The notes: generated by a model from the sequence alone, not told the origin. DNA of 64,000 bases from an uncultured Lachnospiraceae bacterium (GCA_900550475.1 URSA01000001.1:248001-312000), one strand, 5' to 3'; numbered from the stretch's first letter, positions 46,121-55,961 are shown. A program made the numbers and translations.

Positions 46121-46969
46121 CTATTCGTTTTGCAGATGCAGGGATGTGACGCAGTTATGCATCAGCATGGCAATGGTCATGGGCCCCACTCCTCCGGGAA
46201 CCGGTGTGATCGCACTGCACTTTGGCGCCACATTTTCATAGTCCACATCTCCGCAGAGCTTCTTTCCCTCCATCCGGTGAATCCCCACATCAATGACAAC
46301 GGCGCCCTCCTTCACATAGTCCGCCGTGATCATCTTCGGTCTGCCCACCGCCACGATCAGAATATCTGCCCGTCCGGTGATCTTCGCAAGATCCTTCGTA
46401 TGGGAATGTGCCACCGTGACGGTTGCGTTCTCCCTGAGCATCAGAAGGGACATGGGCTTTCCCACTATATTGCTCCTTCCCACCACGACGCATTCCTTCC
46501 CATCCATGGCGATGCCGGAGCGCTTCAGCAGTTCAATGATCCCCGCCGGCGTGCAGGATACGAATCCCGGCTCGCCGATACACAGTGCTCCCACATTCTG
46601 CGGATGGAACCCGTCCACATCCTTGCGCGGATCAATGGCGCGGATCACGGTGTCCTCGTCGATCTGTCCGGGCAGCGGCAGCTGAACCAGAATGCCGTTC
46701 ACATCCCTCCTGCCGTTTAAGTCGCCGATCAGGGCAAGCAGCTCCTCCTGCGTTGTCTCCTCCGGCAGTTCATATGCAAGGGAACGGATGCCCGTATACT
46801 CGCATGCCTTCTTTTTATTTCCCACATATACCGTGGAAGCGGGATCCGCGCCCACCTGGATCACCGCGAGGGTCACTTCCGTCCCCTGCTCCTTCAGGCG
46901 CGCCACCTCCTGTTTTAGTTCTTCCTTGATCTGTGCGCTGATCGCCTTACCGTCTATCACCTGTGCCAT
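46121..46969 (-). CDS. folD: methylenetetrahydrofolate dehydrogenase / methenyl-THF cyclohydrolase
   Basis: Bifunctional one-carbon enzyme interconverting 5,10-methylene-, methenyl- and 10-formyl-THF with NADP(H). About 282 residues from ATG at 46969 (MAQVIDGKAIS), four bases after GGAGAG. Catalytic YVGNKKKAC near residue 52, QLPLPGQID, and the NADP loop VVGRSNIVGKPM. Directly after fhs, its metabolic neighbour. Confidence 0.96.
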   Translation of the reverse strand: MAQVIDGKAISAQIKEELKQEVARLKEQGTEVTLAVIQVGADPASTVYVGNKKKACEYTGIRSLAYELPEETTQEELLALIGDLNGRRDVNGILVQLPLPGQIDEDTVIRAIDPRKDVDGFHPQNVGALCIGEPGFVSCTPAGIIELLKRSGIAMDGKECVVVGRSNIVGKPMSLLMLRENATVTVAHSHTKDLAKITGRADILIVAVGRPKMITADYVKEGAVVIDVGIHRMEGKKLCGDVDYENVAPKCSAITPVPGGVGPMTIAMLMHNCVTSLHLQNE

Positions 46970-46987
46970 ATCGCTCTCCATTCGCCT

Positions 46988-48658
46988 TTAGAATAATCCT
47001 GTTATCATGCCGTTATCATCCACATCGATGCCGTATGCCGCCGGATTTTTCGACAGTCCCGGCATGGTGACGATGGCGCCCGTCAGCACCACCACAAAGC
47101 CCGCGCCCGCAGACACATAGACCTCGCGGATATTCATTTCAAAGCCCTCCGGTCTTCCTAATTTTGTAGGATCGTCGGAAAGGGAATACTGATTCTTCGC
47201 CATACATACCGGAAGCGAACCAAAGCCCAGACTTTCCAGCTTATCGATCTGCTTTGCTGCGGCGGGGGCATAGCTTACGCTGCCCGCACCGTAGATTTTC
47301 TTTGCCACCGTCTCGATTTTCTCCCGTATGGAAAGGGAATCCTCGTAGAGCGGTTCGAAATGGCTCTCCTTCTTTTCAAGCGTCTCCAATATCTTCTCCG
47401 CAAGGGCAATTCCTCCCTCACCGCCCTTCTCCCATACCTCGGAGAGTGCGAACTCGCAGCCCCTCTCCTCGCAGAAAGTCCTGACATAGGAAATCTCCGC
47501 CCCCGTATCCGTCACAAAGGAGTTGAGCGTCACCACCACGGGTACGCCGTACTGCTGCAGATTCTCTATGTGCTTTTCCAAATTGACGATTCCTTTTTTC
47601 AGCGCTTCCAGATTTTCCGCTCCAAGCTCCGCCTTCGGCACGCCGCCGTTGTATTTTAATGCGCGCACGGTCGCCACCAGAACCACCGCATCCGGGGAAA
47701 GCCCCGCTTCCCTGCACTTGATGTCAAAGAACTTTTCCGCTCCCAGATCGGCGCCGAACCCGGCCTCCGTGATACAGTAATCCGCCATCTTGAGCGCCGC
47801 CTTCGTTGCGCGCACGGAATTGCAGCCGTGTGCGATGTTTGCAAAGGGGCCCGTATGTACCAGTGCGGGCGTATGCTCCAGCGTCTGGATCAGATTGGGC
47901 TTCAACGCATCCTTAAGCAGTGCCGCCATGGCGCCCACTGCCTTGAGCTGTCCCGCCGTCACCGGGTTGCCGTCGTAGTCATATGCCACTACCATGCGGG
48001 CAAGTCTCTGCTTCAGATCCTGCATATCCTCGGAAAGTCCCAGTACCGCCATGATTTCGGAAGCCACGGTGATCACAAAATGATCCTCCCGCACGAATCC
48101 GTCCATCTTGTTTCCAAGACCTACCACTATATTTCTCAGCACCCTGTCGTTCATGTCCAGACAGCGCTTCCATACGACCTGTCTGGTATCGATCCGCAGC
48201 TCGTTTCCCTGCTGGATGTGATTGTCCAAAAGGGCAGCGAGCAGATTGTTGGCGGAGGTGACCGCATGGAAGTCACCGGTAAAATGCAGATTCAGATCCT
48301 CCATGGGAACCACCTGTGCATAACCACCGCCCGCAGCACCTCCCTTGATGCCAAAGCACGGCCCAAGAGACGGCTCCCGAAGGGCAATCACCGCCTTCTT
48401 ATTCAGCTTGCCGAACGCCTCTCCCAAACCCACGCTGGTGGTCGTCTTTCCCTCTCCGGCGGGTGTCGGATTGATCGCCGTCACCAAAATCAGCTTGCCG
48501 TCCGGTCTGTCCTCAATCCGCTTTAAAAAATCATCCGAGAGCTTTGCCTTGTACTTTCCGTACAGCTCCAGCTCATCCTCTTTTATGTCCAGCCGTTCCG
48601 CGATCTTAGTGATCGGTTCCATCACCGCTTCCTGTGCGATCTGAATATCTGTTTTCAT
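46988..48658 (-). CDS. fhs: formate-tetrahydrofolate ligase
   Basis: ATP-dependent formation of 10-formyl-THF from formate. From ATG at 48658 (MKTDIQIAQEA) it is 556 residues, the usual length; GAGG lies eight bases upstream. P-loop PTPAGEGKTTT (about 64-74) and LREPSLGPCFGIKGGAAGGGYAQV (split motif near 95-118). Supplies C1 units for purine and, in acetogens, for the Wood-Ljungdahl methyl branch; no other Wood-Ljungdahl gene is in the window. Confidence 0.97.
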   Translation of the reverse strand: MKTDIQIAQEAVMEPITKIAERLDIKEDELELYGKYKAKLSDDFLKRIEDRPDGKLILVTAINPTPAGEGKTTTSVGLGEAFGKLNKKAVIALREPSLGPCFGIKGGAAGGGYAQVVPMEDLNLHFTGDFHAVTSANNLLAALLDNHIQQGNELRIDTRQVVWKRCLDMNDRVLRNIVVGLGNKMDGFVREDHFVITVASEIMAVLGLSEDMQDLKQRLARMVVAYDYDGNPVTAGQLKAVGAMAALLKDALKPNLIQTLEHTPALVHTGPFANIAHGCNSVRATKAALKMADYCITEAGFGADLGAEKFFDIKCREAGLSPDAVVLVATVRALKYNGGVPKAELGAENLEALKKGIVNLEKHIENLQQYGVPVVVTLNSFVTDTGAEISYVRTFCEERGCEFALSEVWEKGGEGGIALAEKILETLEKKESHFEPLYEDSLSIREKIETVAKKIYGAGSVSYAPAAAKQIDKLESLGFGSLPVCMAKNQYSLSDDPTKLGRPEGFEMNIREVYVSAGAGFVVVLTGAIVTMPGLSKNPAAYGIDVDDNGMITGLF

Positions 48659-48689
48659 GTCTCGTCCTCTTTTCCTCGCCGTCAGGAAA

Positions 48690-51323
48690 TCAAATTTCCT
48701 CCAGCAACTGTTCAAATTGTTCCATGCTCATCAGTACCTTGCGGGGCTTGGTTCCTTCCTCCTCACCCACAACGCCGTACTCGTACAACTGATCCATAAT
48801 GCGCGCGGCACGGTTGAATCCGATCTTGAACATTCTCTGGAACATACCGATGGACGCCTTGTCCTTGTCGATAATGAATCTTCCCGCATCCGCAAAGTAT
48901 TCATCCACCGCACTTCCCCCGTCCGTACCCGAGGAAGCCGAAGTGCTGCCGCTTCCCATATTCTTGATCTGTTCTTCCACATCCTCCGCATAGACATTGC
49001 CGATTGCCTGATTTTTCAGGAAATCCACCACATCCGAAACCTCCCTGTCGGACACGAAGGCTCCCTGTATACGCGCCGGTTTGGAATAGCCCTGCGGGTA
49101 AAAGAGCATATCGCCCTTTCCAAGCAGCTTCTCCGCGCCATTCATATCCAGAATCGTCCGGGAATCCACTCCGCTGGACACGCTGAACGCCACACGGCTC
49201 GGCATATTCGCCTTGATCAGACCCGTGATGACATCCACGGAGGGACGCTGGGTGGCAATGATCAGGTGAATGCCCGCCGCTCTGGCAAGCTGCGCCAGAC
49301 GGCAGATGGACTCCTCCACCTCTCCGGGGGAAACCATCATCAGATCCGCAAGCTCGTCCACGATAATCACAATCTGGGGGAGCTTCGCCGGGGCTTCCGT
49401 ATCCCCTTTCTCCCGCATGCTCTCCACCTTCTGGTTATATCCCTTCAGATCACGCACATTGAAGTCCGCAAACTTCTTGTAGCGGTCGGTCATCTCCGAA
49501 ACGCCCCAGTGCAGTGCGGCGGATGCCTTCTTGGGATCCGTCACCACAGGGATCAACAGATGGGGAATGCCGTTATATACGCTTAACTCCACCACCTTGG
49601 GATCCACCATGATGAGCTTTACATCATCCGGGTGTGCTTTATATAAAATACTCATGATCAGCGTGTTGATGCACACGGATTTTCCCGATCCGGTGGCACC
49701 GGCAATCAGCATGTGGGGCATCTTTGCAATGTCCGCCACCACAACCTTGCCCGCAATGTCCTTGCCCACGGCAAACGCCAGATTGGAGGGAAACTCCTTA
49801 AACTCCTGCGTCTCCAACAGATCCCGCAGTGCCACGGGGGAATTTTCCTTGTTAGGCACTTCGATTCCGATCGCCGCTTTTCCGGGGATCGGCGCCTCGA
49901 TACGGATGTCCGTGGCGGCAAGATTCAGCTTGATATCGTCGGCAAGTCCCACGATCTTGCTCACCTTCACACCCTGCTCCGGCTGTAATTCATAGCGGGT
50001 CACGGAAGGTCCCTGACTGATGTCGGTGATGGTGACTTTCACGCCGAAGGTTGCAAGCGTCTGCTGCAGTCTTGCGGCAGTCTCCTTAAGCACCTTTGCG
50101 GAATCACCTCCGCCGCCCTTCCCCTTCTGTAAACGGGACAGGGGCGGAAATATGTATTTCCTGGGCATCTTCTTCTCCGCCCCCTGCTGCATGTCCGTCT
50201 CCAGCTTTGCCGCTTCCTCCTCCGTTTCCTTCGGGGAGGGCTTTACAGGCGCTTTGGGCATCTCCATATGGATCGCCGGCTCCTGTGTCCGATGCCACAC
50301 AGACTCCTCGACAGGCACAGCGGGCTGCTCATCCCACGGTTCATCCTCCGGCTCCCATGCGGAATCGTCCTGCGGCGTGATCTCATGAATTCCCTGAATG
50401 GAAATCTTGTCGAGATCCCGTGACACATGTACCTCTTCCGCAGGCATCTCCTGCTCCGCATCCTCGAGAATAATCTCATGGATATCGTCACGGCTCTTTT
50501 TCTGTGTCACAGGCTCCAGTGTGATGTCCGCCATCACGCCGGATACCTTCCGGTCCATGCGGAGGATCTTCTCATTCTCCTTCTCCTCCGCCTTAAGCCG
50601 CTGTTCTTCATCCTTCCTCTGGCGTTCCTCCTCCCGCCTCAGACGGGCTTCCTCTATGTCCACCTGTCTGTTTCTGGCGTTTTCCCGCCTTCTCTCCATA
50701 TCTTCCCTGGACAGCTCCACAACCCTGCGGCCGCCGTTTTTCAGGCCGTTCACCACCGAGTGCTCCGTCAGGAGGACAACGGCAATCACTGTCAGAATGA
50801 TCAGCACGATCACGGTTCCCAAAGTATCAAGCAGGGAGTGGAGCAGATAAACCAGACTTCCCGCGATCACACCGCCGCCGGTCTTTCCGGTGCTGTCATA
50901 CACATAGATTTCCTTCAGACTGTAACCTGCCATCTTCATGGCGTTTCCGGTGAGCATCTCGCAGAGTGCCCCCGCCATGAGGAACAGGATCACGCCCGCA
51001 ACCAGCTTTCTTACCGCCGCAGGGCTCCCCGCGTTTGCGGACCAGAACGCCGCGGCAAAGAAAACGGCAAGCGCCGCCACATAAGCCAGATAGCCAAACA
51101 TGCCGAACAAAAAGCGGCTGATGGCATCCCCCACGGTTCCGATCACGCCGAAATTGCACAAAAACAGAATGACTGCCGCCGCAAACAGCAGGATCAGCGT
51201 CACCTCATGGAAAATGGCGCTCTCCTGCTCCGTATACTGTCTGCTGTTCTTTTGTTTATGATTTGAAGTACTCCGGCTGTTTCTGCCGGATGACGTTGTT
51301 TTTCTACCCTTGCTTGCTGCCAT
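48690..51323 (-). CDS. ftsK: DNA translocase FtsK/SpoIIIE
   Basis: Septal DNA pump that clears chromosome from the division or sporulation septum. 877 residues from ATG at 51323, eight bases after GGGAG. Four membrane segments (about 33-165), an acidic/basic linker (about 190-400), the RecA-like motor with Walker A GATGSGKSVCIN and Walker B IVIIVDELADLMM, and a C-terminal winged-helix gamma domain (about 800-875) for polar KOPS/SRS sequences. Own promoter upstream. Confidence 0.95.
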   Translation of the reverse strand: MAASKGRKTTSSGRNSRSTSNHKQKNSRQYTEQESAIFHEVTLILLFAAAVILFLCNFGVIGTVGDAISRFLFGMFGYLAYVAALAVFFAAAFWSANAGSPAAVRKLVAGVILFLMAGALCEMLTGNAMKMAGYSLKEIYVYDSTGKTGGGVIAGSLVYLLHSLLDTLGTVIVLIILTVIAVVLLTEHSVVNGLKNGGRRVVELSREDMERRRENARNRQVDIEEARLRREEERQRKDEEQRLKAEEKENEKILRMDRKVSGVMADITLEPVTQKKSRDDIHEIILEDAEQEMPAEEVHVSRDLDKISIQGIHEITPQDDSAWEPEDEPWDEQPAVPVEESVWHRTQEPAIHMEMPKAPVKPSPKETEEEAAKLETDMQQGAEKKMPRKYIFPPLSRLQKGKGGGGDSAKVLKETAARLQQTLATFGVKVTITDISQGPSVTRYELQPEQGVKVSKIVGLADDIKLNLAATDIRIEAPIPGKAAIGIEVPNKENSPVALRDLLETQEFKEFPSNLAFAVGKDIAGKVVVADIAKMPHMLIAGATGSGKSVCINTLIMSILYKAHPDDVKLIMVDPKVVELSVYNGIPHLLIPVVTDPKKASAALHWGVSEMTDRYKKFADFNVRDLKGYNQKVESMREKGDTEAPAKLPQIVIIVDELADLMMVSPGEVEESICRLAQLARAAGIHLIIATQRPSVDVITGLIKANMPSRVAFSVSSGVDSRTILDMNGAEKLLGKGDMLFYPQGYSKPARIQGAFVSDREVSDVVDFLKNQAIGNVYAEDVEEQIKNMGSGSTSASSGTDGGSAVDEYFADAGRFIIDKDKASIGMFQRMFKIGFNRAARIMDQLYEYGVVGEEEGTKPRKVLMSMEQFEQLLEEI

Positions 51324-51348
51324 GATGATTACTCCCATCCTGAAAATG

Positions 51349-51364
51349 CGTACCGCCCGGTACG
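51349..51364. repeat. 16-base inverted repeat in the ftsK leader
   Basis: CGTACCG and CGGTACG, perfect 7-base arms separated by two bases. It lies between the -10 box (51376-51381) and the ftsK ribosome site. It is not followed by a T run, so not a terminator; a repressor operator or a leader hairpin are both possible. Confidence 0.6.
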
Positions 51365-51375
51365 ACAATGAGAAT

Positions 51376-51404
51376 ATTATATCATTTTTCCCCTGCCTTG
51401 TCAC
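51376..51404 (-). promoter_or_regulatory. promoter for ftsK
   Basis: Minus strand: GTGACA (-35, 51399-51404), 17-base spacer, TATAAT (-10, 51376-51381) preceded by TGA, an extended -10. It overlaps the 3' end of tepA. The leader is about 45 bases and contains the inverted repeat at 51349. Confidence 0.7.
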
Positions 51405-52116
51405 CATGTATACAATTTTTTATCATGTAGTGCAGCTTTGCAAGCGCCTCCCTGATTCCGCCCACTTCATTGATGATCCCTTCCTCCACGGTCTGCTGTC
51501 CCACCAGAATGGTTCCCACGTCCTTTGTCAGGATCCCGGTCTCCATCATCAGCTCCTCAAGTCTCTCCTGCCCTATCCCGCAATGGGAGCAGACAAAACC
51601 GGTGATCCGGTCCTGCATCTGTTTGAAATAGTCAAAGGTCTGGGGAACCCCGATTACCATGCCGGTCATTCTGACCGGATGAATCACCATCGTACCGGTT
51701 GGCACAATAAAGGAATAGTCCGTGCTGACCGCGATGGGAACCCCGATGGAGTGGCTTCCCCCAAGCACCAGCGACACGGAGGGCTTCGACAGGGACGCCA
51801 ACATTTCCGCGATGGCAAGCCCCGCCTCCACATCCCCGCCCATGGTGTTGAGCAGCACAAGGACGCCCTGAATCTCATCGCTGTCCTCTATGGCAGCAAG
51901 CTGGGGAAGCACATGCTCGTATTTTGTTGTCTTTGCCTGTCCGTTCAGATTGTCATGCCCTTCCACCTCCCCGATAATGGAGAGAAGGTGGATCCTATGT
52001 TTTTCCCTGCTGTGATCCAGCGTCACCTGCCCGGTCTCCTCAATGCGTTTGTCCCTCTGCTGTTCCCTGTTCATCCTGTCCTCTTCCGTCTGCTTTTTGG
52101 TATTTTCATCTCCCAT
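51382..52116 (-). CDS. tepA: ClpP-like protease, TepA/YmfB type
   Basis: 244-residue cytoplasmic serine protease of the ClpP fold. Nucleophile in GGSHSIGVPIA (about 141-151), His in MVIHPVRM, and MGGDVEAGLAIAEML as oxyanion region. TepA-type proteins degrade small peptides such as signal-peptide remnants and are commonly encoded next to ftsK/spoIIIE in Bacillota. An acidic/basic N-terminal extension (about 35 residues) precedes the fold. The start follows GGAGG. Confidence 0.9.
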   Translation of the reverse strand: MGDENTKKQTEEDRMNREQQRDKRIEETGQVTLDHSREKHRIHLLSIIGEVEGHDNLNGQAKTTKYEHVLPQLAAIEDSDEIQGVLVLLNTMGGDVEAGLAIAEMLASLSKPSVSLVLGGSHSIGVPIAVSTDYSFIVPTGTMVIHPVRMTGMVIGVPQTFDYFKQMQDRITGFVCSHCGIGQERLEELMMETGILTKDVGTILVGQQTVEEGIINEVGGIREALAKLHYMIKNCIHGDKAGEK

Positions 52117-52154
52117 TCTGTCCTCCGTTCCGCGGACATTTCAAATTCCGCCCA

Positions 52155-52181
52155 CAAAAAATAAGGAGCCTGTATGGCTCC
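52155..52181 (-). terminator. short hairpin terminator between the membrane protein gene and tepA
   Basis: Minus strand: GGAGCC, a five-base loop, GGCTCC, then TTATTTTTTG. The six-pair stem is short but followed by a T-rich tract, and it lies about 30 bases past the stop at 52210. Confidence 0.65.
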
Positions 52182-52209
52182 CTACTATTGTTGGCAAAAC
52201 AAAGGAATA

Positions 52210-53679
52210 TTATTTTTCCAGATCAAAATCATCGTTTTCGTCCACCTCGACGTCGTAATGCATCTCCTCGGGCGGTATTTCCCTCTGGTATCCCATGGTC
52301 TTTTTCACATGCTTTTTCGGAAGGGGAAGTGGATTTTCGATGAACTTCACCTTGCCGGCCGCAGGCGGATCCACCGCCTCACTGAGCGCTGCCACAGCTG
52401 CCGGTAACTGACTCACACCGCTTTCTTCCACAGTCTTCTCTTCCGCAGCTTCCCCGGTTTCTCCATGCGCAGACACCGCTCTTGCCGCAGCACCTGCCAT
52501 GGCGGCAAACACCGCCAACATCAGGTATTCATAGCGTACCTGCACATGATCCGTCCTGCATATACACAGCAGGACAAGTCCGATTTCCAGCATCATAAAC
52601 GGTGTCTGGCACTCCTCTTTGCGCGAGCAGAAAAAGCCGGGCAGTCCAAGCAGAATCACAAACGCCGCCACCGATAACAAAGCCAGCTCCATCACCGTAT
52701 TTTCCCGCAGGAAAACCAGATCCGAAAGCACGGGGGACTGCGGAACATAAGAAGCCGCCCACACCCTGCACACGCTGATAAAGTCTGCACCGCTTAGGGA
52801 AGCGTCCGCAAAAAAGAGAACCGCCAATACTGCAAGAAAGCTTACAAGTACCACGCCCCACTGGCTAAACAGCCGCTTTCTTCCCTTTGCAAGCGCAAGC
52901 CCGAATACCGGGATGAAAAGGAGCAGCCCCGCCCCGTCAAGATAGGTGACAGCCGCGATCGCAGCGCCGCACAGCACCGTCTGCAGCCAGCCGTACCAGC
53001 CGAATTTATCCTTTTTTTGTCTGGCTGTCATTCTGCCCACCATCAGCAGCACGATGCCAAAGAGCAGAAAATACAGCATGCGGGGAGAATAGACCAGAGC
53101 CTCCCTGCTTGCGGACGGCATAAACATCAGCACGGCAAGCGCCACAATGCCCGCCGAAGCCCCGGAAAACCGTCTGACCGCCAGATAAAAGACAAGCGCA
53201 CCCACTGTCTGCAGCGTAATCTGCAAAAAGACTCCCGCCGCAAAGTGATTGCCCACCAAATAAAACAATGCGCGCAGCATTCGCACATACAGATACTGGG
53301 CGCCGTAAGAAAGAGGCGGAATTGCCTCCCCGTTTACCTGTGCCATATCAAAGTAGGCAGCCTCCTCCATCCCTTTGTCAAGGAACAGTACTCGCAGCGT
53401 CACGCCTGCGGCAACCAAAAGCACCGCAACGACCGCTTCCGCCACCGCTTTTCTCACGCTGTTTCCCTTCCCGCCGCAGCGGTTTGCAATCCTGCGCACA
53501 AGCAGAAAAACGCACGCTGTCAGGACAAAGGAAAGGCACACAATGCCGATCTGTCCGTAGGGATTTGTCAGGGGCGTGGCATCCAGCGTTTTTAACAGTA
53601 TCACCGCAAAGCCGATACACGCAAGGATACCGTGAAGCCCCCACACAATATAGCTGAACATTCTTTTTTCAAAAGCCAT
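52210..53679 (-). CDS. polytopic membrane protein, GT-C glycosyltransferase-like
   Basis: 489 residues from ATG at 53679, preceded by GAGG; GTG at 53691 would add four codons. About eleven hydrophobic segments occupy residues 10-400, then a cytoplasmic tail rich in Glu and Pro (about 405-489). The first external loop contains an acidic patch (KGMEEAAYFDMAQVNG) reminiscent of GT-C enzymes, but no firm motif is present. It follows a polyprenyl-phosphate-type GT2 gene with no gap, suggesting a pair that builds a lipid-linked sugar and transfers it outside the membrane. Confidence 0.6.
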   Translation of the reverse strand: MAFEKRMFSYIVWGLHGILACIGFAVILLKTLDATPLTNPYGQIGIVCLSFVLTACVFLLVRRIANRCGGKGNSVRKAVAEAVVAVLLVAAGVTLRVLFLDKGMEEAAYFDMAQVNGEAIPPLSYGAQYLYVRMLRALFYLVGNHFAAGVFLQITLQTVGALVFYLAVRRFSGASAGIVALAVLMFMPSASREALVYSPRMLYFLLFGIVLLMVGRMTARQKKDKFGWYGWLQTVLCGAAIAAVTYLDGAGLLLFIPVFGLALAKGRKRLFSQWGVVLVSFLAVLAVLFFADASLSGADFISVCRVWAASYVPQSPVLSDLVFLRENTVMELALLSVAAFVILLGLPGFFCSRKEECQTPFMMLEIGLVLLCICRTDHVQVRYEYLMLAVFAAMAGAAARAVSAHGETGEAAEEKTVEESGVSQLPAAVAALSEAVDPPAAGKVKFIENPLPLPKKHVKKTMGYQREIPPEEMHYDVEVDENDDFDLEK

Positions 53680-53690
53680 ACGCCGCCTCA

Positions 53691-54635
53691 CTATTGCAAC
53701 ACTTTTTCTATGTTATATCTGGGCCGGTGTTTCACCTCGATATAGATCTTGCCGATATACTGTCCCACCAGACCGATGGCAAGAAGCTGCACGCCTCCGA
53801 TAAACCAGATGGACAGAATCAAAGAAGTCCAGCCCTGCACCACATTCCCCGTAAAATAGGAAATCAGTGCATAAACTGCCGCGCAGATACTGCCGATCAC
53901 GATCAGCGCGCCTAAGAACGTGATCAGGCTGATCGGTTTCACGGAAAACGAGGTGATGCCGTTGAACGCAAGGGCAAGCATTTTCTTCAGGGGATATTTG
54001 GACTCCCCCGCCGCCCGCTTCTTTCTCTCATAATAAACGCTGTCCGTCTGATACCCAAGGAGCGGAACCATTCCCCGCAGGAACAGATTGTTCTCCCTGT
54101 ACTGTGAAAACTGCTCCAGAGCGCGCTTGCTCATCAGCCTGAAGTCCGCATGGTTGTATATGGTCTTTACCCCCATTGCAGCCATGGTTTTGTAAAAACC
54201 CTGAGCGGTCACTCTCTTGAAAAAGGAGTCCGTATGCCTGTCATTGCGGACGCCGTAAACAATATCATTTCCCTGATGGAACTTGTCGATCATCTCCTCG
54301 ATGACCGCAACATCATCCTGCAGATCCGCATCTATGGAAACGGTGACATCGCTCATGTCCTTCGCCGTGAGAAGCCCCGCCGTCAGCGCAAACTGATGTC
54401 CCACGTTTCCCGCCAGTTTGACGCCCTTCACCTGCACAGGCGTCGCCGCATGCTCCGCCTCGATCAGCTCCCATGTTCTGTCCTTGCTGCCGTCATTGAC
54501 AAAGAGGATAAAGCTGTCCTCCGCAATCTTTCCCTTTGCAGTCAGATCGGCGAGAACCTCCCTGAGCGCCCTGACTGCGATGGGCAGAACCTCCTCCTCG
54601 TTGTAACAGGGTACTACAATTGCCAGTCTATCCAT
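53691..54635 (-). CDS. GT2 glycosyltransferase, polyprenyl-phosphate hexose synthase type (GtrB/DPM1-like)
   Basis: 314 residues. The N-terminal GT-A domain has VVPCYNEEEVLP, the nucleotide/metal motif SIDADLQDD (about 99-107) and YGVRNDRHTD; two C-terminal membrane segments (about 233-255 and 265-290) follow. The likely product is an undecaprenyl-phosphate sugar. Start overlaps the metY stop by eight bases and its stop abuts the GT-C-like gene. Confidence 0.88.
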   Translation of the reverse strand: MDRLAIVVPCYNEEEVLPIAVRALREVLADLTAKGKIAEDSFILFVNDGSKDRTWELIEAEHAATPVQVKGVKLAGNVGHQFALTAGLLTAKDMSDVTVSIDADLQDDVAVIEEMIDKFHQGNDIVYGVRNDRHTDSFFKRVTAQGFYKTMAAMGVKTIYNHADFRLMSKRALEQFSQYRENNLFLRGMVPLLGYQTDSVYYERKKRAAGESKYPLKKMLALAFNGITSFSVKPISLITFLGALIVIGSICAAVYALISYFTGNVVQGWTSLILSIWFIGGVQLLAIGLVGQYIGKIYIEVKHRPRYNIEKVLQ

Positions 54636-55917
54636 GTATTTTCTCCAATGCCTGCTCCAGATCCGCCAGAATATCCTCTACATTCTCGATTCCCACGGAA
54701 AACCGGATCAGATCCGGTGCAACGCCCGCTTCCACAAGCTGCTCATCCGTCATCTGTCTGTGGGTGTGGCTTGCCGGATGCAGCACACAGGTTCTGGCAT
54801 CCGCCACATGTGTGACAATCGCAGCCAGCTTCAGCTGATCCATCAGCTCCGCTGCGGCTGCCCTGCCGCCCTTTAATCCAAAGCTGATTACGCCGCAGGT
54901 TCCCTTTGGCATGTATTTCTTTGCCAGCTCGTGATATCGGTTGCTCTCAAGGCCCGGATAATTGACCCATGCCACCTTGGGGTGCTTCTCAAGAAATTCC
55001 GCCACCTTCTGCGCATTGCTGCAATGACGCTCCATACGCAGGGGAAGGGTCTCCAGACCGATATTCAATAAGAAGGCATTCTGGGGCGCCTGAATGGATC
55101 CCAAATCCCGCATCAGCTGCGCCGTTGCCTTGGTTATGTATGCCGCTTTTCCGAAGCGCTCCGTGTAGGTTATGCCGTGGTAGGAATCATCCGGCTTGCA
55201 GAGTCCCGGGTATTTATCCGGGTAGAGGCTCCAGTCAAAATTTCCGGAATCCACGATGGCACCGCCCACCGTCATGGCGTGTCCGTCCATATATTTCGTG
55301 GTGGAGTGAATCACAATATCCGCTCCCCACAAAAAGGGATTGCAGTTGATCGGCGTGGCAAAGGTATTGTCCACAATGAGGGGCACCTGATGGGAATGTG
55401 CCAGTCTCGCAAATTTTTCGATATCAAGCACCACCAGCGCAGGGTTTGCGATGGTCTCCGCAAACACACATTTTGTGTTTACACGGAAAGCCTTTGCAAT
55501 CTCCTCCTCCGGCGCGTCGGGATCCACCACCGTACACTCGATGCCCATCTTTTTCATGGTCACGGTCAGAAGATTGAAGGTTCCCCCGTAGACCGTGGAG
55601 GAGAGAACCACATGGTCTCCCGCCTCGCAGATATTGAACACCGCATAGTAGGTTGCCGCCTGACCGGAGCTGGTCAGCATTGCCGCAACACCGCCCTCCA
55701 GCTCGCAGATCTTCTCTGCGACGCAATCGTTCGTGGGATTCTGGAGTCTGGTATAGAAATAACCGCTCTCCTCCAGATCAAAGAGCCGTCCCATCTGCTC
55801 GGAGGTCTCGTACTTGTATGTTGTTGACTGATAGATCGGCAGGATCCTGGGCTCACCGTTCTTCGGCTTCCAGCCTGCCTGTACGCAAATCGTTTCTTTT
55901 TTCACTCTGTTCTCCAT
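54628..55917 (-). CDS. metY: O-acetylhomoserine sulfhydrylase-like Cys/Met metabolism PLP enzyme
   Basis: About 429 residues from ATG at 55917 (MENRVKKETICVQ); ATG at 55935 is also open. Type I PLP fold: SGQAATYYAVFN, IVDNTFATPINCNPF, and the PLP lysine in SVT/STTKYMDGH (IHSTTKYM). The closing VLHPASHTHRQMTDEQLVEAG motif is typical of MetY/MetC relatives. It probably makes homocysteine from O-acetylhomoserine and sulfide, but a gamma-lyase cannot be excluded. Confidence 0.88.
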   Translation of the reverse strand: MENRVKKETICVQAGWKPKNGEPRILPIYQSTTYKYETSEQMGRLFDLEESGYFYTRLQNPTNDCVAEKICELEGGVAAMLTSSGQAATYYAVFNICEAGDHVVLSSTVYGGTFNLLTVTMKKMGIECTVVDPDAPEEEIAKAFRVNTKCVFAETIANPALVVLDIEKFARLAHSHQVPLIVDNTFATPINCNPFLWGADIVIHSTTKYMDGHAMTVGGAIVDSGNFDWSLYPDKYPGLCKPDDSYHGITYTERFGKAAYITKATAQLMRDLGSIQAPQNAFLLNIGLETLPLRMERHCSNAQKVAEFLEKHPKVAWVNYPGLESNRYHELAKKYMPKGTCGVISFGLKGGRAAAAELMDQLKLAAIVTHVADARTCVLHPASHTHRQMTDEQLVEAGVAPDLIRFSVGIENVEDILADLEQALEKIHG

Positions 55918-55961
55918 TCCGCCCCGCATCGGCATTCTTTTTTCAAAGAGAGACGCTCTCT

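Noticed and set aside
44658..46241. 527-codon plus-strand open frame across the CHB_HEX protein and the end of folD
   Set aside because: It spans two well-supported minus-strand genes and shows no domain; only its length was notable.
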